The notes: generated by a model from the letters alone, not told the origin. Positions 48,332 through 58,753 are shown, counted from the stretch's first letter. The stretch: DNA of 64,000 nt from Arthrobacter sp. ok362 (GCF_900102785.1 NZ_FNGC01000001.1:238822-302821), one strand, 5' to 3'. A program made the numbers and translations.

Positions 48332-50108
48332 CGTTGTCCTCTCCGCGTGCCTCAGTGGATCCCGGTTCAGTGGTTCCCGGTTCAGTGGCTCCCAGTTCAG
48401 TGTTTCCCGGCAGCGTTGGCCCCGGTTCGGTGGTTCCGGGCAGGGTGGCGACGAACACGGCGCCGGGGCCGCCGGGGGAGCCCGCTTCCAGCAACCGCAC
48501 GTCTCCGCCGCGGCGGCGCGCGAACTGCCGGGACAACGCCAGCCCCAAGCCTTGCCCGGCACCCGTCCGCGCCGGCCGATCCGAGGTCGTATAGCCTTCC
48601 GCGAAGACCGCTTCGGCCTCCGCGGCTGTCATTCCGGCGCCCAGGCCGTCGCCGGAATCCGCGACCACAATGTGAAGTGTGCCGGCACCGCCATTGATGC
48701 CCGGTTCGTCCAGCACTTCCACTTCCACCCAGCGCTCGGCGGCAGAACCGGCGACGGCGGCGTTCACGGCGTTGTCGATCAAATTCCCCAAGACGGTGGT
48801 GACGTCCTGCGGCTCGGTGACGTGGCCGCGGACCACTGATTCCGGGCCGAGGCGCAGGCTCACACCGCGCTCGTCCGCCTCGACGCCCTTGGCACCCAGG
48901 AAGGCCTGCAGGTAGGGATCCTGGAGCAGCTCGGCCTGGTCCACCGGGAACGCCAGCGGCCCGGTGCCGGCCAGTTTGGCGAGGTAGTCCTGGGCCTGCT
49001 GGGACTGGCCGATGCTCATAAAGCCAGCGATCGTGTGCAACTGGTTGGCGAACTCGTGGCGCTGCGCCCGCAAGGCCGCGGACATGGTGCCGACGGCGTC
49101 GAGCTGGCGGGTGAGCTGCTGCAGCTCGGTCCGGTCCCGGAGCATCACCACCCAGCCCAGGTCCTCGCGGCGATGCAGGGCCTTGCGGGCGCTCGCCACC
49201 AGGACCCGGCCGCCGGCCACGAGTTCGACCGCCTCACCTTCCGCTGCGTCGGTCCGGGTCAGGGCCTTCAGCTGTGCTGGCACCGGCGCGGTTGCCCAGG
49301 TGCTGCCCGCGAGGTCGGGAACGTCGAGCAGCCGCTGGGCAGCGGCATTGAAAACACTGACCCTGCCGTCGGCCGCAACGCCGATCACGCCGTCGTCGAC
49401 TCCCTGCAACACGGCCACCTGGTCGTGCACCAGAGTGCTGATCTCCTCGGGCTCCAGCCCGAGCGTCAGCCGGTGGAGCCGCCGCCGCAGCAGGAACGAG
49501 GCCAGCACCCCGGCCAGCAACGCCCCGGCGGCCGTGGCGGCGATGGGGATGATGTCCCGGGCCAGGCTTTGGCTGATCGTTTCGGTGGAGTACCCCACGC
49601 TCACCTCACCCACCACCGCTCCGGAGTCCGGGGCGTACACCGGGACCTTGGCACCGGCGGACGGTCCCAGCGTGCCCGTGTTGCGCGTGGTGACTTCCCT
49701 GCCGGCGAGGGCCTCCGAGGGGTCGGTACTGACCTTTTCGCCGAGCCGTTCCGCGTCCGGGTGTGCCAGCCGGATACCGGTCTCGTCCGTGATGACCACG
49801 AACAGGGCCCCGGTGCGGGTGCGGGCACTCTCCGCGACAGCCATCAACGGACCGGACAACAGCTTGGCCGCCGGGGGAGCGACGGGAAGGGCGCTGATGG
49901 ACTGGACCTGTGCCCGCACGGACGGGTCCGACGCCACTGTCCGGGCCAGGGTCAGCGCCTGGTTCTCCGCCTCGCGGCCCAGCCGGTCGTAGGTCAGCCA
50001 GGCGTGCACGGCGCTGCTCAGGAGCACCACCAGCGCCACGACGCCGAGTTGCAGCAACAGCGTCTGGGTCGAAAAGCGCAGGGCCGGCAGAGCTGTGCGG
50101 CGCTTCAT
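48324..50108 (-). CDS. CitA/DcuS-type sensor histidine kinase
   Basis: The 594-residue kinase has a helix at about 17-37, an extracytoplasmic sensor (40-185), a helix at about 187-207, a PAS domain (230-320), and a phosphoacceptor His351 in QRHEFANQLHTI. The ATPase domain has GNLIDNAVNAA and DSGDGLGAGM. The C-terminal tail carries pentapeptide repeats (TEPGT/S units) encoded by 15-bp DNA repeats. The ATG at 50108 is preferred to an upstream in-frame ATG because family proteins start just before the first helix. It probably senses citrate outside the cell. Confidence 0.87.
   Translation of the reverse strand: MKRRTALPALRFSTQTLLLQLGVVALVVLLSSAVHAWLTYDRLGREAENQALTLARTVASDPSVRAQVQSISALPVAPPAAKLLSGPLMAVAESARTRTGALFVVITDETGIRLAHPDAERLGEKVSTDPSEALAGREVTTRNTGTLGPSAGAKVPVYAPDSGAVVGEVSVGYSTETISQSLARDIIPIAATAAGALLAGVLASFLLRRRLHRLTLGLEPEEISTLVHDQVAVLQGVDDGVIGVAADGRVSVFNAAAQRLLDVPDLAGSTWATAPVPAQLKALTRTDAAEGEAVELVAGGRVLVASARKALHRREDLGWVVMLRDRTELQQLTRQLDAVGTMSAALRAQRHEFANQLHTIAGFMSIGQSQQAQDYLAKLAGTGPLAFPVDQAELLQDPYLQAFLGAKGVEADERGVSLRLGPESVVRGHVTEPQDVTTVLGNLIDNAVNAAVAGSAAERWVEVEVLDEPGINGGAGTLHIVVADSGDGLGAGMTAAEAEAVFAEGYTTSDRPARTGAGQGLGLALSRQFARRRGGDVRLLEAGSPGGPGAVFVATLPGTTEPGPTLPGNTELGATEPGTTEPGSTEARGEDNDV
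48355..48438. repeat. 15-bp repeats in kinase 3' end
   Basis: Several copies of ACTGAACCGGGANCC (minus strand), diverged at both ends, encode the TEPGT-type pentapeptides at the C-terminus of the sensor kinase. Confidence 0.75.
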
Positions 50109-50140
50109 CGGGTTCCTGCCTGGGGTTAGTACGGTGGTGA

Positions 50141-50158
50141 GCAAAATGCGCAAAATGC
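50141..50158. promoter_or_regulatory. Tandem 9-bp direct repeat GCAAAATGC x2
   Basis: Two adjacent copies lie in the divergent region between kinase and CitMHS genes, where the response regulator would be expected to bind. Confidence 0.45.
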
Positions 50159-50277
50159 ATCCAATAAGCAGTATGCCAATCAATTGAGCCAAAGGCCCAG
50201 TCGTGACGGAGGCCACTCTAACGTCTGTAGTGCGCATCACACCGGAGTGGTGCTATTCAACGAAGAAGGAGCCGGCC

Positions 50278-51771
50278 GTGCTGGTATTACTAGGATTCGC
50301 CATGATCGCGGTATTCATGGTGCTGATCATGACGAAGAAGGTGACGCCTGTGCTGGCGCTCATCATCATTCCCACAATTTTCGGGCTTTTCGCCGGCGCC
50401 GGTCTAGGCATCGGCCCGATGGTCATGGACTCCATGAAGTCCATGACCTCCACGGCAGCGCTGCTGATGTTCGCCATCATCTACTTCGGCTTGATGATCG
50501 ACGTCGGACTTTTTGACCCGCTGGTCCGGTTCATCCTGCGCAAGCTCGGCAACGACCCCGCCAAGGTGGTCCTCGGCACGGCCATCCTCGCAGCGGCTGT
50601 TTCGCTCGACGGCGACGGCTCCACGACCTTCATCCTCACCACCGCGGCGATGCTGCCGGTCTACCTGCGGCTCAAGATGAGCCCCGTGGTCCTGACCTGC
50701 GTGGCGGGCCTGGCCAACGGCACCATGAACATCCTCCCGTGGGGCGGCCCCACGGCCCGCGCCGCAACCGCGCTGAAGCTCGACGTCAACGACGTCTTCG
50801 TTCCGATGGTCCCGTCCCTCATCGTAGGCCTCATTGTGGTGCTGGTCTTCTCCTGGCTGCTCGGCCTGCAGGAACGCAACCGCCTCCGCAGCACCGTCCC
50901 CGAAATCTGGGGACAGGGTGTCGAGTTCGACGGCGGCACATTGGCTGCCGGCTCCACCGGCACCGGCCGCTTCGGCTTCGGCCGCAATGGCTCCGGCCCC
51001 CGCGTTTCCGGCCCGCGTGTTTCCGGCCCTGCCGGTGGCGGACTCCCCGCCGGCGACGGTTCGGTAGCAGTCCTGGAGCGCACTGAAGTCCTCGTTGACG
51101 ACCGCGACACCGCCATGGCCGACACCGCACTGGACCCCAACCGCAAGACCCTGCGTCCCAAGCTGTTCTGGTTCAACCTCGGCCTGACGGTTGCAGTCAT
51201 GGTGACGCTGGTCGCCAACGTCATTCCGCTCCCGTTCGTCTTCATGGTCGGGTCCGCCATCGCCCTGCTGGTCAACTTCCCCAAGGTCAAGGACCAGGGC
51301 GCCCAGCTGATCGCCCACGCACCCTCTATCGTCGCCGTCGTCAGCATGGTCATGGCCGCCGCGGTCCTGACCGGTGTCCTCAACGGCACGGGTATGGTCA
51401 AGGCAATGTCGGAATGGCTCGTCCAGATCATCCCGGCGGACATGGGGCCGTTCATGGCCATCATCACCGGCGTCCTGAGCATCCCGATGACGTTCTTCAT
51501 GAGCAACGACGCCTTCTACTTCGGCGTCCTGCCGGTCCTCAGCGAGACGGCAGCCCACTACGGCGTCAGCGCCGCCGACATGGCCCGCGCCTCCATCACC
51601 GGCCAGCCCTTCCACCTGCAGAGCCCCCTGGTCCCGGCCATCCTGCTCCTGGTCTCCCTGGCCAAGGTGGATCTGGGCGACCACCACAAGAAGGTCCTCT
51701 GGCGCACGGCCGTGATCTCCCTGGTCATGCTCGGAGTGGGAGTCCTCACCGGAGCCATCGGCATCGGCTAG
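50278..51771 (+). CDS. CitMHS-family citrate transporter
   Basis: The 497-residue protein has about twelve helices. Characteristic stretches are VSLDGDGSTTFILTTAAMLP and NILPWGGPTARAATAL in the first half and MSNDAFYFGVLPVL in the second. A Gly/Ser/Pro-rich cytoplasmic loop (about 225-260) with two SGPRV units separates the halves. It takes up metal-citrate complexes with protons. The GTG at 50278 has AAGAAGGAG 6 nt upstream and gives the usual family N-terminus. The divergent kinase-regulator pair should control it. Confidence 0.9.
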   Translation: MLVLLGFAMIAVFMVLIMTKKVTPVLALIIIPTIFGLFAGAGLGIGPMVMDSMKSMTSTAALLMFAIIYFGLMIDVGLFDPLVRFILRKLGNDPAKVVLGTAILAAAVSLDGDGSTTFILTTAAMLPVYLRLKMSPVVLTCVAGLANGTMNILPWGGPTARAATALKLDVNDVFVPMVPSLIVGLIVVLVFSWLLGLQERNRLRSTVPEIWGQGVEFDGGTLAAGSTGTGRFGFGRNGSGPRVSGPRVSGPAGGGLPAGDGSVAVLERTEVLVDDRDTAMADTALDPNRKTLRPKLFWFNLGLTVAVMVTLVANVIPLPFVFMVGSAIALLVNFPKVKDQGAQLIAHAPSIVAVVSMVMAAAVLTGVLNGTGMVKAMSEWLVQIIPADMGPFMAIITGVLSIPMTFFMSNDAFYFGVLPVLSETAAHYGVSAADMARASITGQPFHLQSPLVPAILLLVSLAKVDLGDHHKKVLWRTAVISLVMLGVGVLTGAIGIG

Positions 51772-51796
51772 GCCCCAACGGCACCGCCAAAACAAT

Positions 51797-51862
51797 GCGG
51801 GGTCACTTACCGCCCATTCCGGCCCTCCGGATGGGCCGTAAGTGACCCCGCGTTGCTTTTTT
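51797..51862 (+). terminator. Intrinsic terminator of the citrate transporter gene
   Basis: Fourteen-base arms (GCGGGGTCACTTAC and complement) enclose an inner imperfect hairpin and are followed by TTTTTT at 51857-51862. Confidence 0.85.
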
Positions 51863-51934
51863 GCCCGGCGGTAACCACGGTTCAACCCACGTAGACTGGG
51901 ACGGAAAATAATCCTTTACTTGCAGGGGAGATCC

Positions 51935-52231
51935 ATGGCTGCGATCAACCGCGACGACGTCGCGCATCTCGCGCAACTCGCGCACATCGAGATGAGTGCT
52001 GAAGAGCTCGACAGGATGGCCGGCGAACTCGCCGTCATCGTCGATTCAGTGAAGTCCGTCAGTGAAGCTGCCGGTGATGACGTCCCGGCCACGTCCCACC
52101 CGATTCCGCTGACCAATGTGTTCCGCGAGGATGTCGTGGGCCACACGTTCACGGCCGAACAGTCCCTCAACGGCGCCCCCGACGCGTACGAAGGCCGTTT
52201 CAAGGTCCCGGCAATCCTGGATGAGGACTAA
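51935..52231 (+). CDS. gatC: Asp/Glu-tRNA amidotransferase subunit C
   Basis: The 98-residue GatC begins [20 protein letters not shown] and ends in the typical [10 protein letters not shown]. It stabilises the GatA-GatB complex that converts Glu-tRNA(Gln) and Asp-tRNA(Asn) to the amides. The ATG at 51935 has GGGGAG 4-5 nt upstream. It is the first gene of gatCAB; gatA starts 4 nt after its stop. Confidence 0.93.
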   Translation: MAAINRDDVAHLAQLAHIEMSAEELDRMAGELAVIVDSVKSVSEAAGDDVPATSHPIPLTNVFREDVVGHTFTAEQSLNGAPDAYEGRFKVPAILDED

Positions 52232-52235
52232 GACC

Positions 52236-53813
52236 ATGACTGAGAACAACGAACTGATCCGCCTCTCCGCCGCCGCCCTCGCGGAGAAACTGGCCGCCCG
52301 CGAGGTCACCGCCGTCGAGGTCACCCAGGCCCACCTGGACCGCATCGCCGCCGTCGACGGCAAGGTCCACGCCTTCCTGCACGTCAACACGGATGAGGCG
52401 CTCGCCGTCGCCGCCGAAGTGGACGCGATCCGCGCCGCCGGAGGCGCCGCCGCCGAAGAGCTGCACGCCCTCGCCGGCGTGCCGATCGCGGTCAAGGACC
52501 TCATCGTCACCATCGGCCAGCCCACGACCGCCGGCTCGAAAATCCTCGAGGGCTGGCACAGCCCCTACGACGCCACGGTCGTGGAGCGCCTGCGCGCCGC
52601 CAAGATGCCGATCCTGGGCAAGACCAACCTCGACGAATTCGCCATGGGCTCCTCCACCGAGCACTCCGCCTACGGCCCCACCCGCAACCCGTGGGACCTG
52701 GACCGCATCCCCGGCGGCTCCGGCGGCGGTTCCGCTGCCGCCGTCGCGGCCTTCGAGGCCCCGCTGGCCCTCGGCACGGACACCGGCGGCTCCATCCGCC
52801 AGCCCGGCGCCGTCACCGGCACGGTCGGCGTCAAGCCCACCTACGGCGGCGTCTCCCGCTACGGCGCCATCGCCATGGCTTCCTCGCTGGACCAGATCGG
52901 CCCGGTCTCCCGCACCGTACTGGACTCGGCCCTGCTGCACCAGGTGATCGGCGGCCACGACCCGCGCGATTCCACCTCGCTCCCGGACCCGCTGGAGGAC
53001 CTCGTCGCCGCCGCCCGGACCGGCCACGTCGAGGGCATGAAGATCGGCATCATCAAGGAACTCCACGGCGAGGGCTACCAGGCCGGCGTCGAAAACCGCT
53101 TCAACGAGTCCCTTGAGCTGCTCAAGGCCGCCGGTGCCGAAATCGTCGAGGTCTCCTGCCCCAACTTCAAGTACGCCCTGGGCGCCTACTACCTGATCAT
53201 GCCCTCCGAGGCGTCCTCCAACCTGGCCAAGTTCGACGGCGTCCGGTACGGCCTGCGGGTCCTGCCCGAACAGGGACCGATGACGATCGAACGGGTCATG
53301 GGCGCCACCCGCGCCGCCGGCTTCGGCGATGAGGTCAAACGCCGCATCATCCTGGGTACCTACGCCCTGAGCGCCGGCTACTACGACGCCTATTACGGCT
53401 CGGCCCAGAAGGTGCGCACCCTGATCCAGCGCGACTTCGACGCCGCGTTCGCCCAGGCCGACGTGCTGATCTCCCCGACGGCGCCCACCACGGCCTTCAA
53501 GCTCGGCGAGAAGCTCAACGACCCGCTGGCGATGTACCTCAACGACGTCGCCACCATCCCCGCCAACATGGCAGGTGTTCCCGGGCTCTCGCTGCCCGGC
53601 GGCCTCGCCGACGAGGACGGGCTGCCGGTCGGCATCCAGCTGCTGGCCCCGGCCCGCCAGGACGCCCGGCTGTACCGCGTCGGCGCGGTCCTGGAATCCC
53701 TGCTCGAGGCTCAGTGGGGCGGACCGCTGCTGGAGAAGGCCCCTTCACTGACTGCCGCCACCGCCGATTCTTCTGCCGCTGCCACGGCCCTGAGCCACGG
53801 AGGTTCACACTAA
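52236..53813 (+). CDS. gatA: Asp/Glu-tRNA amidotransferase subunit A (amidase)
   Basis: The 525-residue amidase releases ammonia from glutamine. The Ser-cisSer-Lys triad is visible: Lys in VPIAVKDLI, the Ser-rich [11 protein letters not shown], and the nucleophile in [10 protein letters not shown] Ser/Ala/Thr-rich C-terminal tail of about 25 residues is added. The gene lies between gatC (4-nt gap) and gatB (1-nt overlap, TAATG). Confidence 0.95.
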   Translation: MTENNELIRLSAAALAEKLAAREVTAVEVTQAHLDRIAAVDGKVHAFLHVNTDEALAVAAEVDAIRAAGGAAAEELHALAGVPIAVKDLIVTIGQPTTAGSKILEGWHSPYDATVVERLRAAKMPILGKTNLDEFAMGSSTEHSAYGPTRNPWDLDRIPGGSGGGSAAAVAAFEAPLALGTDTGGSIRQPGAVTGTVGVKPTYGGVSRYGAIAMASSLDQIGPVSRTVLDSALLHQVIGGHDPRDSTSLPDPLEDLVAAARTGHVEGMKIGIIKELHGEGYQAGVENRFNESLELLKAAGAEIVEVSCPNFKYALGAYYLIMPSEASSNLAKFDGVRYGLRVLPEQGPMTIERVMGATRAAGFGDEVKRRIILGTYALSAGYYDAYYGSAQKVRTLIQRDFDAAFAQADVLISPTAPTTAFKLGEKLNDPLAMYLNDVATIPANMAGVPGLSLPGGLADEDGLPVGIQLLAPARQDARLYRVGAVLESLLEAQWGGPLLEKAPSLTAATADSSAAATALSHGGSH

Positions 53814-55318
53814 TGACTGACGCAACCCTCAGCTTCGAAGAGGCGATGGAGAAATACGATCCCGTCCTGGGCTTCGAGGTCCACGTGGAGCTCAACACCA
53901 AGACCAAGATGTTCTCCTCCGCGCCCAACGTCTTCGGCGACGAGCCGAACACCAACGTCAACGAGGTGGACCTCGGCATGCCCGGCGTCCTGCCCGTGGT
54001 CAACAAAACCGCGATCGAATCCTCGATCAAGATCGGCCTGGCGCTGAACTGCAAGATCGCCGAGAAGTGCCGCTTCGCCCGGAAGAACTACTTCTACCCG
54101 GACACCCCAAAGAACTTCCAGACCTCCCAGTACGACGAGCCCATCGCGTACGACGGCTACCTGGACATCGAGCTCTCCGACGGCACCATCTTCCGCGTCG
54201 AGATCGAACGCGCGCACATGGAGGAGGACGCCGGCAAGCTGACCCACATGGGCGGCGCCACCGGCCGCATCCAGGGCGCGGAGTACTCCCTGGTGGACTA
54301 CAACCGCTCCGGTGTGCCGCTGGTCGAGATCGTCACGAAGCCGATCGAGGGCGCCGGCAGCCGCGCTCCCGAACTCGCCAAGGCCTATGTTGCCGCCGTC
54401 CGCGAAATCGTCAAGAACCTCGGGGTCTCCGACGCCAAGATGGAACGCGGCAACGTCCGTTGCGACGCCAATGTCTCGCTGCGCCCGCACGGCCGCGAAC
54501 GCTTCGGCATCCGCTCGGAAACCAAGAACGTCAACTCGCTGCGCGCCGTCGAACACGCCGTCCGCTACGAGATCCAGCGGCACGCCGCCGTGCTGGACTC
54601 CGGCGAGCCGGTCACCCAGGAAACCCGCCACTGGCACGAGGACACCCGGACCACGACGTCGGGCCGCGCCAAGTCCGACGCTGATGATTACCGTTACTTC
54701 CCGGAACCTGACCTGGTCCCGATCACCGCGTCCCGCGAATGGGTCGAGGAACTCCGCGCCACCCTGCCCGAGCCGCCGGCCGCCCGCCGCAAGCGGCTGC
54801 AGGCGGACTGGGGCTACTCGGAGCTGGAGTTCCGCGACGTCGTCAACGCCGGCGTCATGGACGAGATCGAGGAAACCATCGCCGCCGGGGCCACCCCCAC
54901 GGTGGCCCGCAAGTGGTGGATGGGCGAGATCGTGGGACGCGCCAAGAACGCCGACGTCGATCCCGGCCAGCTCGGCGTCAAACCGGCCACCATCGTGGAA
55001 CTGAACAAGATGGTGGAGGACGGCAAAATCAACAACAAGATGGCCTCCGAGGTCCTGGACGGCGTGCTCGCCGGCGAGGGCACCCCGGCGGAAATCGTCG
55101 AGAAGCGCGGCCTCGCCGTGGTTTCCGACGACGCACCGCTCCTGGAAGCGATCGACGCGGCCCTGGCCGCGCAGCCGGACGTCGCGGACAAGATCCGCGG
55201 CGGCAAGGTCCAGGCGATCGGCGCGATCGTCGGCGGCGTCATGAAGGCCACCCGCGGGCAGGCCGACGCCGGCCGGGTCCGTGAGCTGATCCTCCAGCGT
55301 CTCGGCGTCGAAGGCTAG
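53813..55318 (+). CDS. gatB: Asp/Glu-tRNA amidotransferase subunit B
   Basis: The 501-residue GatB has the N-terminal kinase domain that activates the misacylated t[21 protein letters not shown], then [14 protein letters not shown], and [19 protein letters not shown]. The YqeY-like tail ends in [17 protein letters not shown]. Its ATG shares one base with the gatA stop. Only 3 nt separate its stop from that of the convergent LysR gene. Confidence 0.95.
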   Translation: MTDATLSFEEAMEKYDPVLGFEVHVELNTKTKMFSSAPNVFGDEPNTNVNEVDLGMPGVLPVVNKTAIESSIKIGLALNCKIAEKCRFARKNYFYPDTPKNFQTSQYDEPIAYDGYLDIELSDGTIFRVEIERAHMEEDAGKLTHMGGATGRIQGAEYSLVDYNRSGVPLVEIVTKPIEGAGSRAPELAKAYVAAVREIVKNLGVSDAKMERGNVRCDANVSLRPHGRERFGIRSETKNVNSLRAVEHAVRYEIQRHAAVLDSGEPVTQETRHWHEDTRTTTSGRAKSDADDYRYFPEPDLVPITASREWVEELRATLPEPPAARRKRLQADWGYSELEFRDVVNAGVMDEIEETIAAGATPTVARKWWMGEIVGRAKNADVDPGQLGVKPATIVELNKMVEDGKINNKMASEVLDGVLAGEGTPAEIVEKRGLAVVSDDAPLLEAIDAALAAQPDVADKIRGGKVQAIGAIVGGVMKATRGQADAGRVRELILQRLGVEG

Positions 55319-55321
55319 CGC

Positions 55322-56230
55322 CTAGCCGCCCACTAAATCGGTCATGATGGTCTGCAGTGCTTCGCAGACCATCATGACCGATGTGCGTTTAAGGTTCTCC
55401 GGCCTGGCCAGGAGGTCGATCCGGCGCCGGGTGCTGATGCCCTCCAGCGGCCGCAGCACAATGTCAGGGTTCAACACAGGCCGCGCGGTGTGGCGCGGCA
55501 GCAGGCCGATCACGCCGCCGGCCGCCACGAGCGCCGCCACGGTTGAGTAGTCGTTGATGCGGTGCACAATGTTCAGCTCACGGCTGGAGACCGCTGCGAC
55601 GGCGGAAAGCACGTCGGCGGGGGAGTAGCCGGCGCGGCTCGTCACCCACGGTTCGCCCACGACGTCGTCGGCCGTCACCGCCCGCTGGCCGGCGAGCCGG
55701 TGCCCGGCCGGCAGGGCCACGTCCAGCGGCTCGTGCGCGAGCGGGATCACCGCGACGCGTTCCTCGGGCCAGCGCGGGCTGTGATCCATCCGGTGTGCCA
55801 GGACCAGGTCGTAGCGTGCCGTCAAGGCCGGGAAGTCCTGCTGGGCGACGTCCTCGTCGGAGAGCAGGATCCGGGGCTGGCCGGGGCCGTCCAGGAGCCG
55901 GGCCAGCGGCGCGAACAACGCCTGCCCGGCACTGTGGAAACCGCTAAGCGTCACCGGCGCCACCGGCGAGCTGTGGTAGGCGCCGATCGCCATCTTCGCA
56001 TCCGCCATCGCGCTGACCACCGCGGCTCCGGCGTCGGCCAGGACCTGGCCGGCCTCCGTGAGAACGAGGTTCCGGCCCTCCTTGCGGGTCAGCGGCACCT
56101 CAACGGTCTTCTGCAGCGCGGCCAGTTGCTGGGACACGGCCGACGGCGTCACGAGGAGGGTTTCGGCGACGGCCTTGACGCTGCCCAAGGCTCCGAGTTC
56201 GCGCAGCATCTCCAGCTGGTGGATTTCCAT
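55322..56230 (-). CDS. LysR-family regulator, probable control of tdh-kbl
   Basis: The 302-residue regulator has an N-terminal helix-turn-helix: LGSVKAVAETLLVTPSAVSQ, then QLAALQKTVEVPLTRKEGR. A periplasmic-binding-protein-like effector domain fills residues 90-295. The ATG at 56230 (MEIHQLEML) is chosen because TAGAAT is 7 nt upstream; more upstream in-frame ATGs fall within or before that element. The last 15 codons form a perfect 17-bp inverted repeat. It is divergent from tdh, its likely target. Confidence 0.87.
   Translation of the reverse strand: MEIHQLEMLRELGALGSVKAVAETLLVTPSAVSQQLAALQKTVEVPLTRKEGRNLVLTEAGQVLADAGAAVVSAMADAKMAIGAYHSSPVAPVTLSGFHSAGQALFAPLARLLDGPGQPRILLSDEDVAQQDFPALTARYDLVLAHRMDHSPRWPEERVAVIPLAHEPLDVALPAGHRLAGQRAVTADDVVGEPWVTSRAGYSPADVLSAVAAVSSRELNIVHRINDYSTVAALVAAGGVIGLLPRHTARPVLNPDIVLRPLEGISTRRRIDLLARPENLKRTSVMMVCEALQTIMTDLVGG
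55339..55380. terminator. 17-bp perfect hairpin inside the LysR 3' coding end
   Basis: Exact 17-base arms (CGGTCATGATGGTCTGC and complement) around an 8-nt loop begin 20 nt after the gatB stop. It could end gatCAB transcription while coding for part of LysR. No T-run follows. Confidence 0.6.
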
Positions 56231-56237
56231 GCCAGCC

Positions 56238-56243
56238 ATTCTA
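56238..56243 (-). promoter_or_regulatory. Leaderless -10 element TAGAAT
   Basis: TAGAAT, 7 nt, then the LysR ATG on the minus strand. Confidence 0.6.
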
Positions 56244-56253
56244 TGCAACAGCA

Positions 56254-56277
56254 TTTCCTAATTCGTCGATTGAGAAA
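56254..56277. promoter_or_regulatory. Imperfect palindrome, candidate LysR operator
   Basis: TTTCCTAAT-N6-ATTGAGAAA (7 of 9 pairs) lies between the LysR -10 and the tdh -35, the usual site for divergent LysR control. Confidence 0.45.
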
Positions 56278-56284
56278 AATTCGG

Positions 56285-56313
56285 TTGTGCTAATGCTTTC
56301 TGGTGGGTCTAAT
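56285..56313 (+). promoter_or_regulatory. Candidate tdh promoter
   Basis: TTGTGC, a 17-nt spacer and TCTAAT lie about 85 nt before the tdh ATG, giving an untranslated leader with AGGAAG near its end. Confidence 0.45.
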
Positions 56314-56398
56314 GGGGTGAGTTGTCCCACACGCCCGTGCCGCACGGCGGAATGGAACGCGCGGAGCAAAAAACCAAAAAGCACAGTTAGGAAGGCCC

Positions 56399-57445
56399 AT
56401 GAAGGCTCTCTACAAGGCCGGCGCCCACGCAGGGTTCGAGCTCGTCGACCGTCCCGAGCCGAAGACCGGCCCCGGCGACGTCAAGATCCGAGTCATGACC
56501 ACTGGCATCTGCGGCACGGACCTGCACATCCAGTCCTGGGACGCCTGGGCGCAGGGCATCATCAACGCCCCGCTGATCGCCGGCCACGAGTTCTACGGCG
56601 AAGTCATCGAGATCGGCGAGGACGTCCTGGACGTCAAGGTCGGGGACCGGGTCTCCGGCGAGGGCCACATCGTCTGCGGCATCTGCCGCAACTGCCGTGC
56701 CGGCCGCAGGCAGATGTGCATCAACACCGTCAGCGTCGGCGTCCAGCGCGACGGCGCCTTCGCCGAGTACGTGGTGATTCCCGAGACCAACGTCTGGGTC
56801 CACCAGGACCCCTCCGTGACGCCGGAACTCGGCGCCATCTTCGACCCCTTCGGCAACGCCGTGCACACCGCCCTAAGCTTCCCGCTGGTCGGCGAGGACG
56901 TCCTGATCACCGGGGCCGGGCCCATCGGGCTCATGGCCATCGCCGTCGCCCGGCACGCCGGCGCCCGGAAGATCGCCATCACCGACGTCTCCGCGCCCCG
57001 GCTCGAACTGGCCCGGAGGCTCGGCGTCGACCTCGCGATCGACGTCTCGAAGATGCGGGTCAGGGACGCCCAGCGCGAGCTCGGCATGCGCGAAGGCTTC
57101 GACATCGGCATGGAAATGTCGGGACACCCCACCGCACTGCCTGAGATGATCGACAACATGAACCACGGCGGCCGGATCGCAATGCTGGGACTGCCCAGCC
57201 AGTCCATCGACATCGACTGGGGCAAGGTGGTCACGCACATGCTGACCATGAAAGGCATCTACGGCCGCGAAATGTTCGAGACCTGGTACGCGATGAGCGC
57301 CATGCTCTCCTCCAACCCGGTCCTGCACGCGAACATCTCGGCCGTAGTCACTGACACGTTGCCGGCCACCGACTGGGAAAAGGGATTCGAGGTGGCCCGT
57401 GCCGGCGTCGGCGGCAAGGTGGTCCTCGACTGGACCGTTTTCTAG
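56399..57445 (+). CDS. tdh: L-threonine 3-dehydrogenase
   Basis: The 348-residue zinc alcohol-dehydrogenase-family enzyme oxidises threonine to 2-amino-3-ketobutyrate with NAD. Catalytic zinc ligands are Cys38 (GICGTD), His63 and Glu64 (GHEFYGE). The structural zinc site is [15 protein letters not shown]. The Rossmann motif is [10 protein letters not shown], about 180. The ATG follows AGGAAG by 4 nt. It precedes kbl by 86 nt, giving the standard threonine-degradation operon. Confidence 0.93.
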   Translation: MKALYKAGAHAGFELVDRPEPKTGPGDVKIRVMTTGICGTDLHIQSWDAWAQGIINAPLIAGHEFYGEVIEIGEDVLDVKVGDRVSGEGHIVCGICRNCRAGRRQMCINTVSVGVQRDGAFAEYVVIPETNVWVHQDPSVTPELGAIFDPFGNAVHTALSFPLVGEDVLITGAGPIGLMAIAVARHAGARKIAITDVSAPRLELARRLGVDLAIDVSKMRVRDAQRELGMREGFDIGMEMSGHPTALPEMIDNMNHGGRIAMLGLPSQSIDIDWGKVVTHMLTMKGIYGREMFETWYAMSAMLSSNPVLHANISAVVTDTLPATDWEKGFEVARAGVGGKVVLDWTVF

Positions 57446-57531
57446 GCCAGCCACTTTCCAGGCCCCGTTTCACACCGCCCTTCCAGACACCGCATTTTGC
57501 CCCCGCATCCAACCAGCTGAGGAGCCAACCC

Positions 57532-58743
57532 ATGTATTCAGCCATCAAGGACCAGCTGCAGCACGAACTCGATGAGATCCGCAGCGCCGGACTGTTCAAG
57601 ACCGAGCGGCACATCGACTCGCCGCAGGCCAACCGCATCAAGGCCGGGCAGATCGGCGAGTCCGGCGCCGACGTGCTGAACTTCTGCGCCAACAACTACC
57701 TGGGCCTCGCGGACCACCCGGACATCATCGCTGCCGCGAAGACCGCGATGGACGAGCGCGGCTTCGGCATGGCCAGCGTGCGGTTCATCTGCGGCACCCA
57801 GGACCTGCACCTGGCACTGGAGCAGCGCGTGTCGGCGTTCCTCGGCACCGAGGACACCATCCTGTTCTCCAGCTGCTTCGACGCCAACGGCGGCGTGTTC
57901 GAGTCCCTCTTCGGCCCGGAAGACGCCGTCATCTCCGACGCCCTGAACCACGCCTCCATCATTGACGGCATCCGGCTCTGCAAGGCCCAGCGCTTCCGCT
58001 ACGCCAACCAGGACATGGCGGACCTTGAGGCTAAACTGATCGCGGCTACTACACAGGAGAACCCGGCCCGCCGCTTGATCATCGTCACGGACGGTGTCTT
58101 CTCGATGGACGGGTTCCTGGCCCCGCTCGAAGCGATCTGCGACCTCGCCGAAAAATACGACGCTCTGGTCATGGTGGACGATTCCCACGCGGTGGGCTTC
58201 ATGGGCGCCACCGGTGCCGGCACGCCGGAACACGCCGGAGTCTCGGACCGCGTGGACATCTACACGGGCACGTTCGGCAAGGCTCTCGGCGGCGCGTCCG
58301 GCGGCTACGTCTCGGGACGCGGCGAGGTCGTGGCGATGCTCCGCCAGAAGGCCCGCCCGTACTTGTTCTCCAACTCGCTGGCCCCGGCGATCGTCGCGGC
58401 CACGCTCACGGCCCTGGACCTCGTGGAAAACTCCGGAGAACTGCGCGGCAAGCTCTTCGCGAACGCTGAGCTCTTCCGGAACCGCATGAGCGAGGAAGGC
58501 TTCGACCTGCTCCCCGGCGAACACGCGATTGTCCCGGTGATGTTCGGCGACGCCGTCATGGCGGCCAAGGTGGCCGACGCCATGCTCCACAACGGTGTCT
58601 TCGTCACCGCGTTCAGCTACCCGGTGGTGCCCAAGGGTGCCGCCCGGATCCGCGTGCAGCTCTCCGCCGCGCACAGCTCCGACGACGTCGAGGCTTGCGT
58701 CCAGGCGTTCGTCCGCAGCCGCGCGGCGGTCGCCGCAGCCTGA
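57532..58743 (+). CDS. kbl: Glycine C-acetyltransferase (2-amino-3-ketobutyrate CoA ligase)
   Basis: The 403-residue PLP enzyme cleaves 2-amino-3-ketobutyrate with CoA to glycine and acetyl-Co[11 protein letters not shown] near residue 54, [10 protein letters not shown] near 216 and the PLP lysine K250 in [10 protein letters not shown] define the alpha-oxoamine synthase fold. A GAGGAG site lies just before the ATG. It completes the threonine pathway begun by the upstream dehydrogenase. Confidence 0.94.
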   Translation: MYSAIKDQLQHELDEIRSAGLFKTERHIDSPQANRIKAGQIGESGADVLNFCANNYLGLADHPDIIAAAKTAMDERGFGMASVRFICGTQDLHLALEQRVSAFLGTEDTILFSSCFDANGGVFESLFGPEDAVISDALNHASIIDGIRLCKAQRFRYANQDMADLEAKLIAATTQENPARRLIIVTDGVFSMDGFLAPLEAICDLAEKYDALVMVDDSHAVGFMGATGAGTPEHAGVSDRVDIYTGTFGKALGGASGGYVSGRGEVVAMLRQKARPYLFSNSLAPAIVAATLTALDLVENSGELRGKLFANAELFRNRMSEEGFDLLPGEHAIVPVMFGDAVMAAKVADAMLHNGVFVTAFSYPVVPKGAARIRVQLSAAHSSDDVEACVQAFVRSRAAVAAA

Positions 58744-58753
58744 CCGGCCGGGA

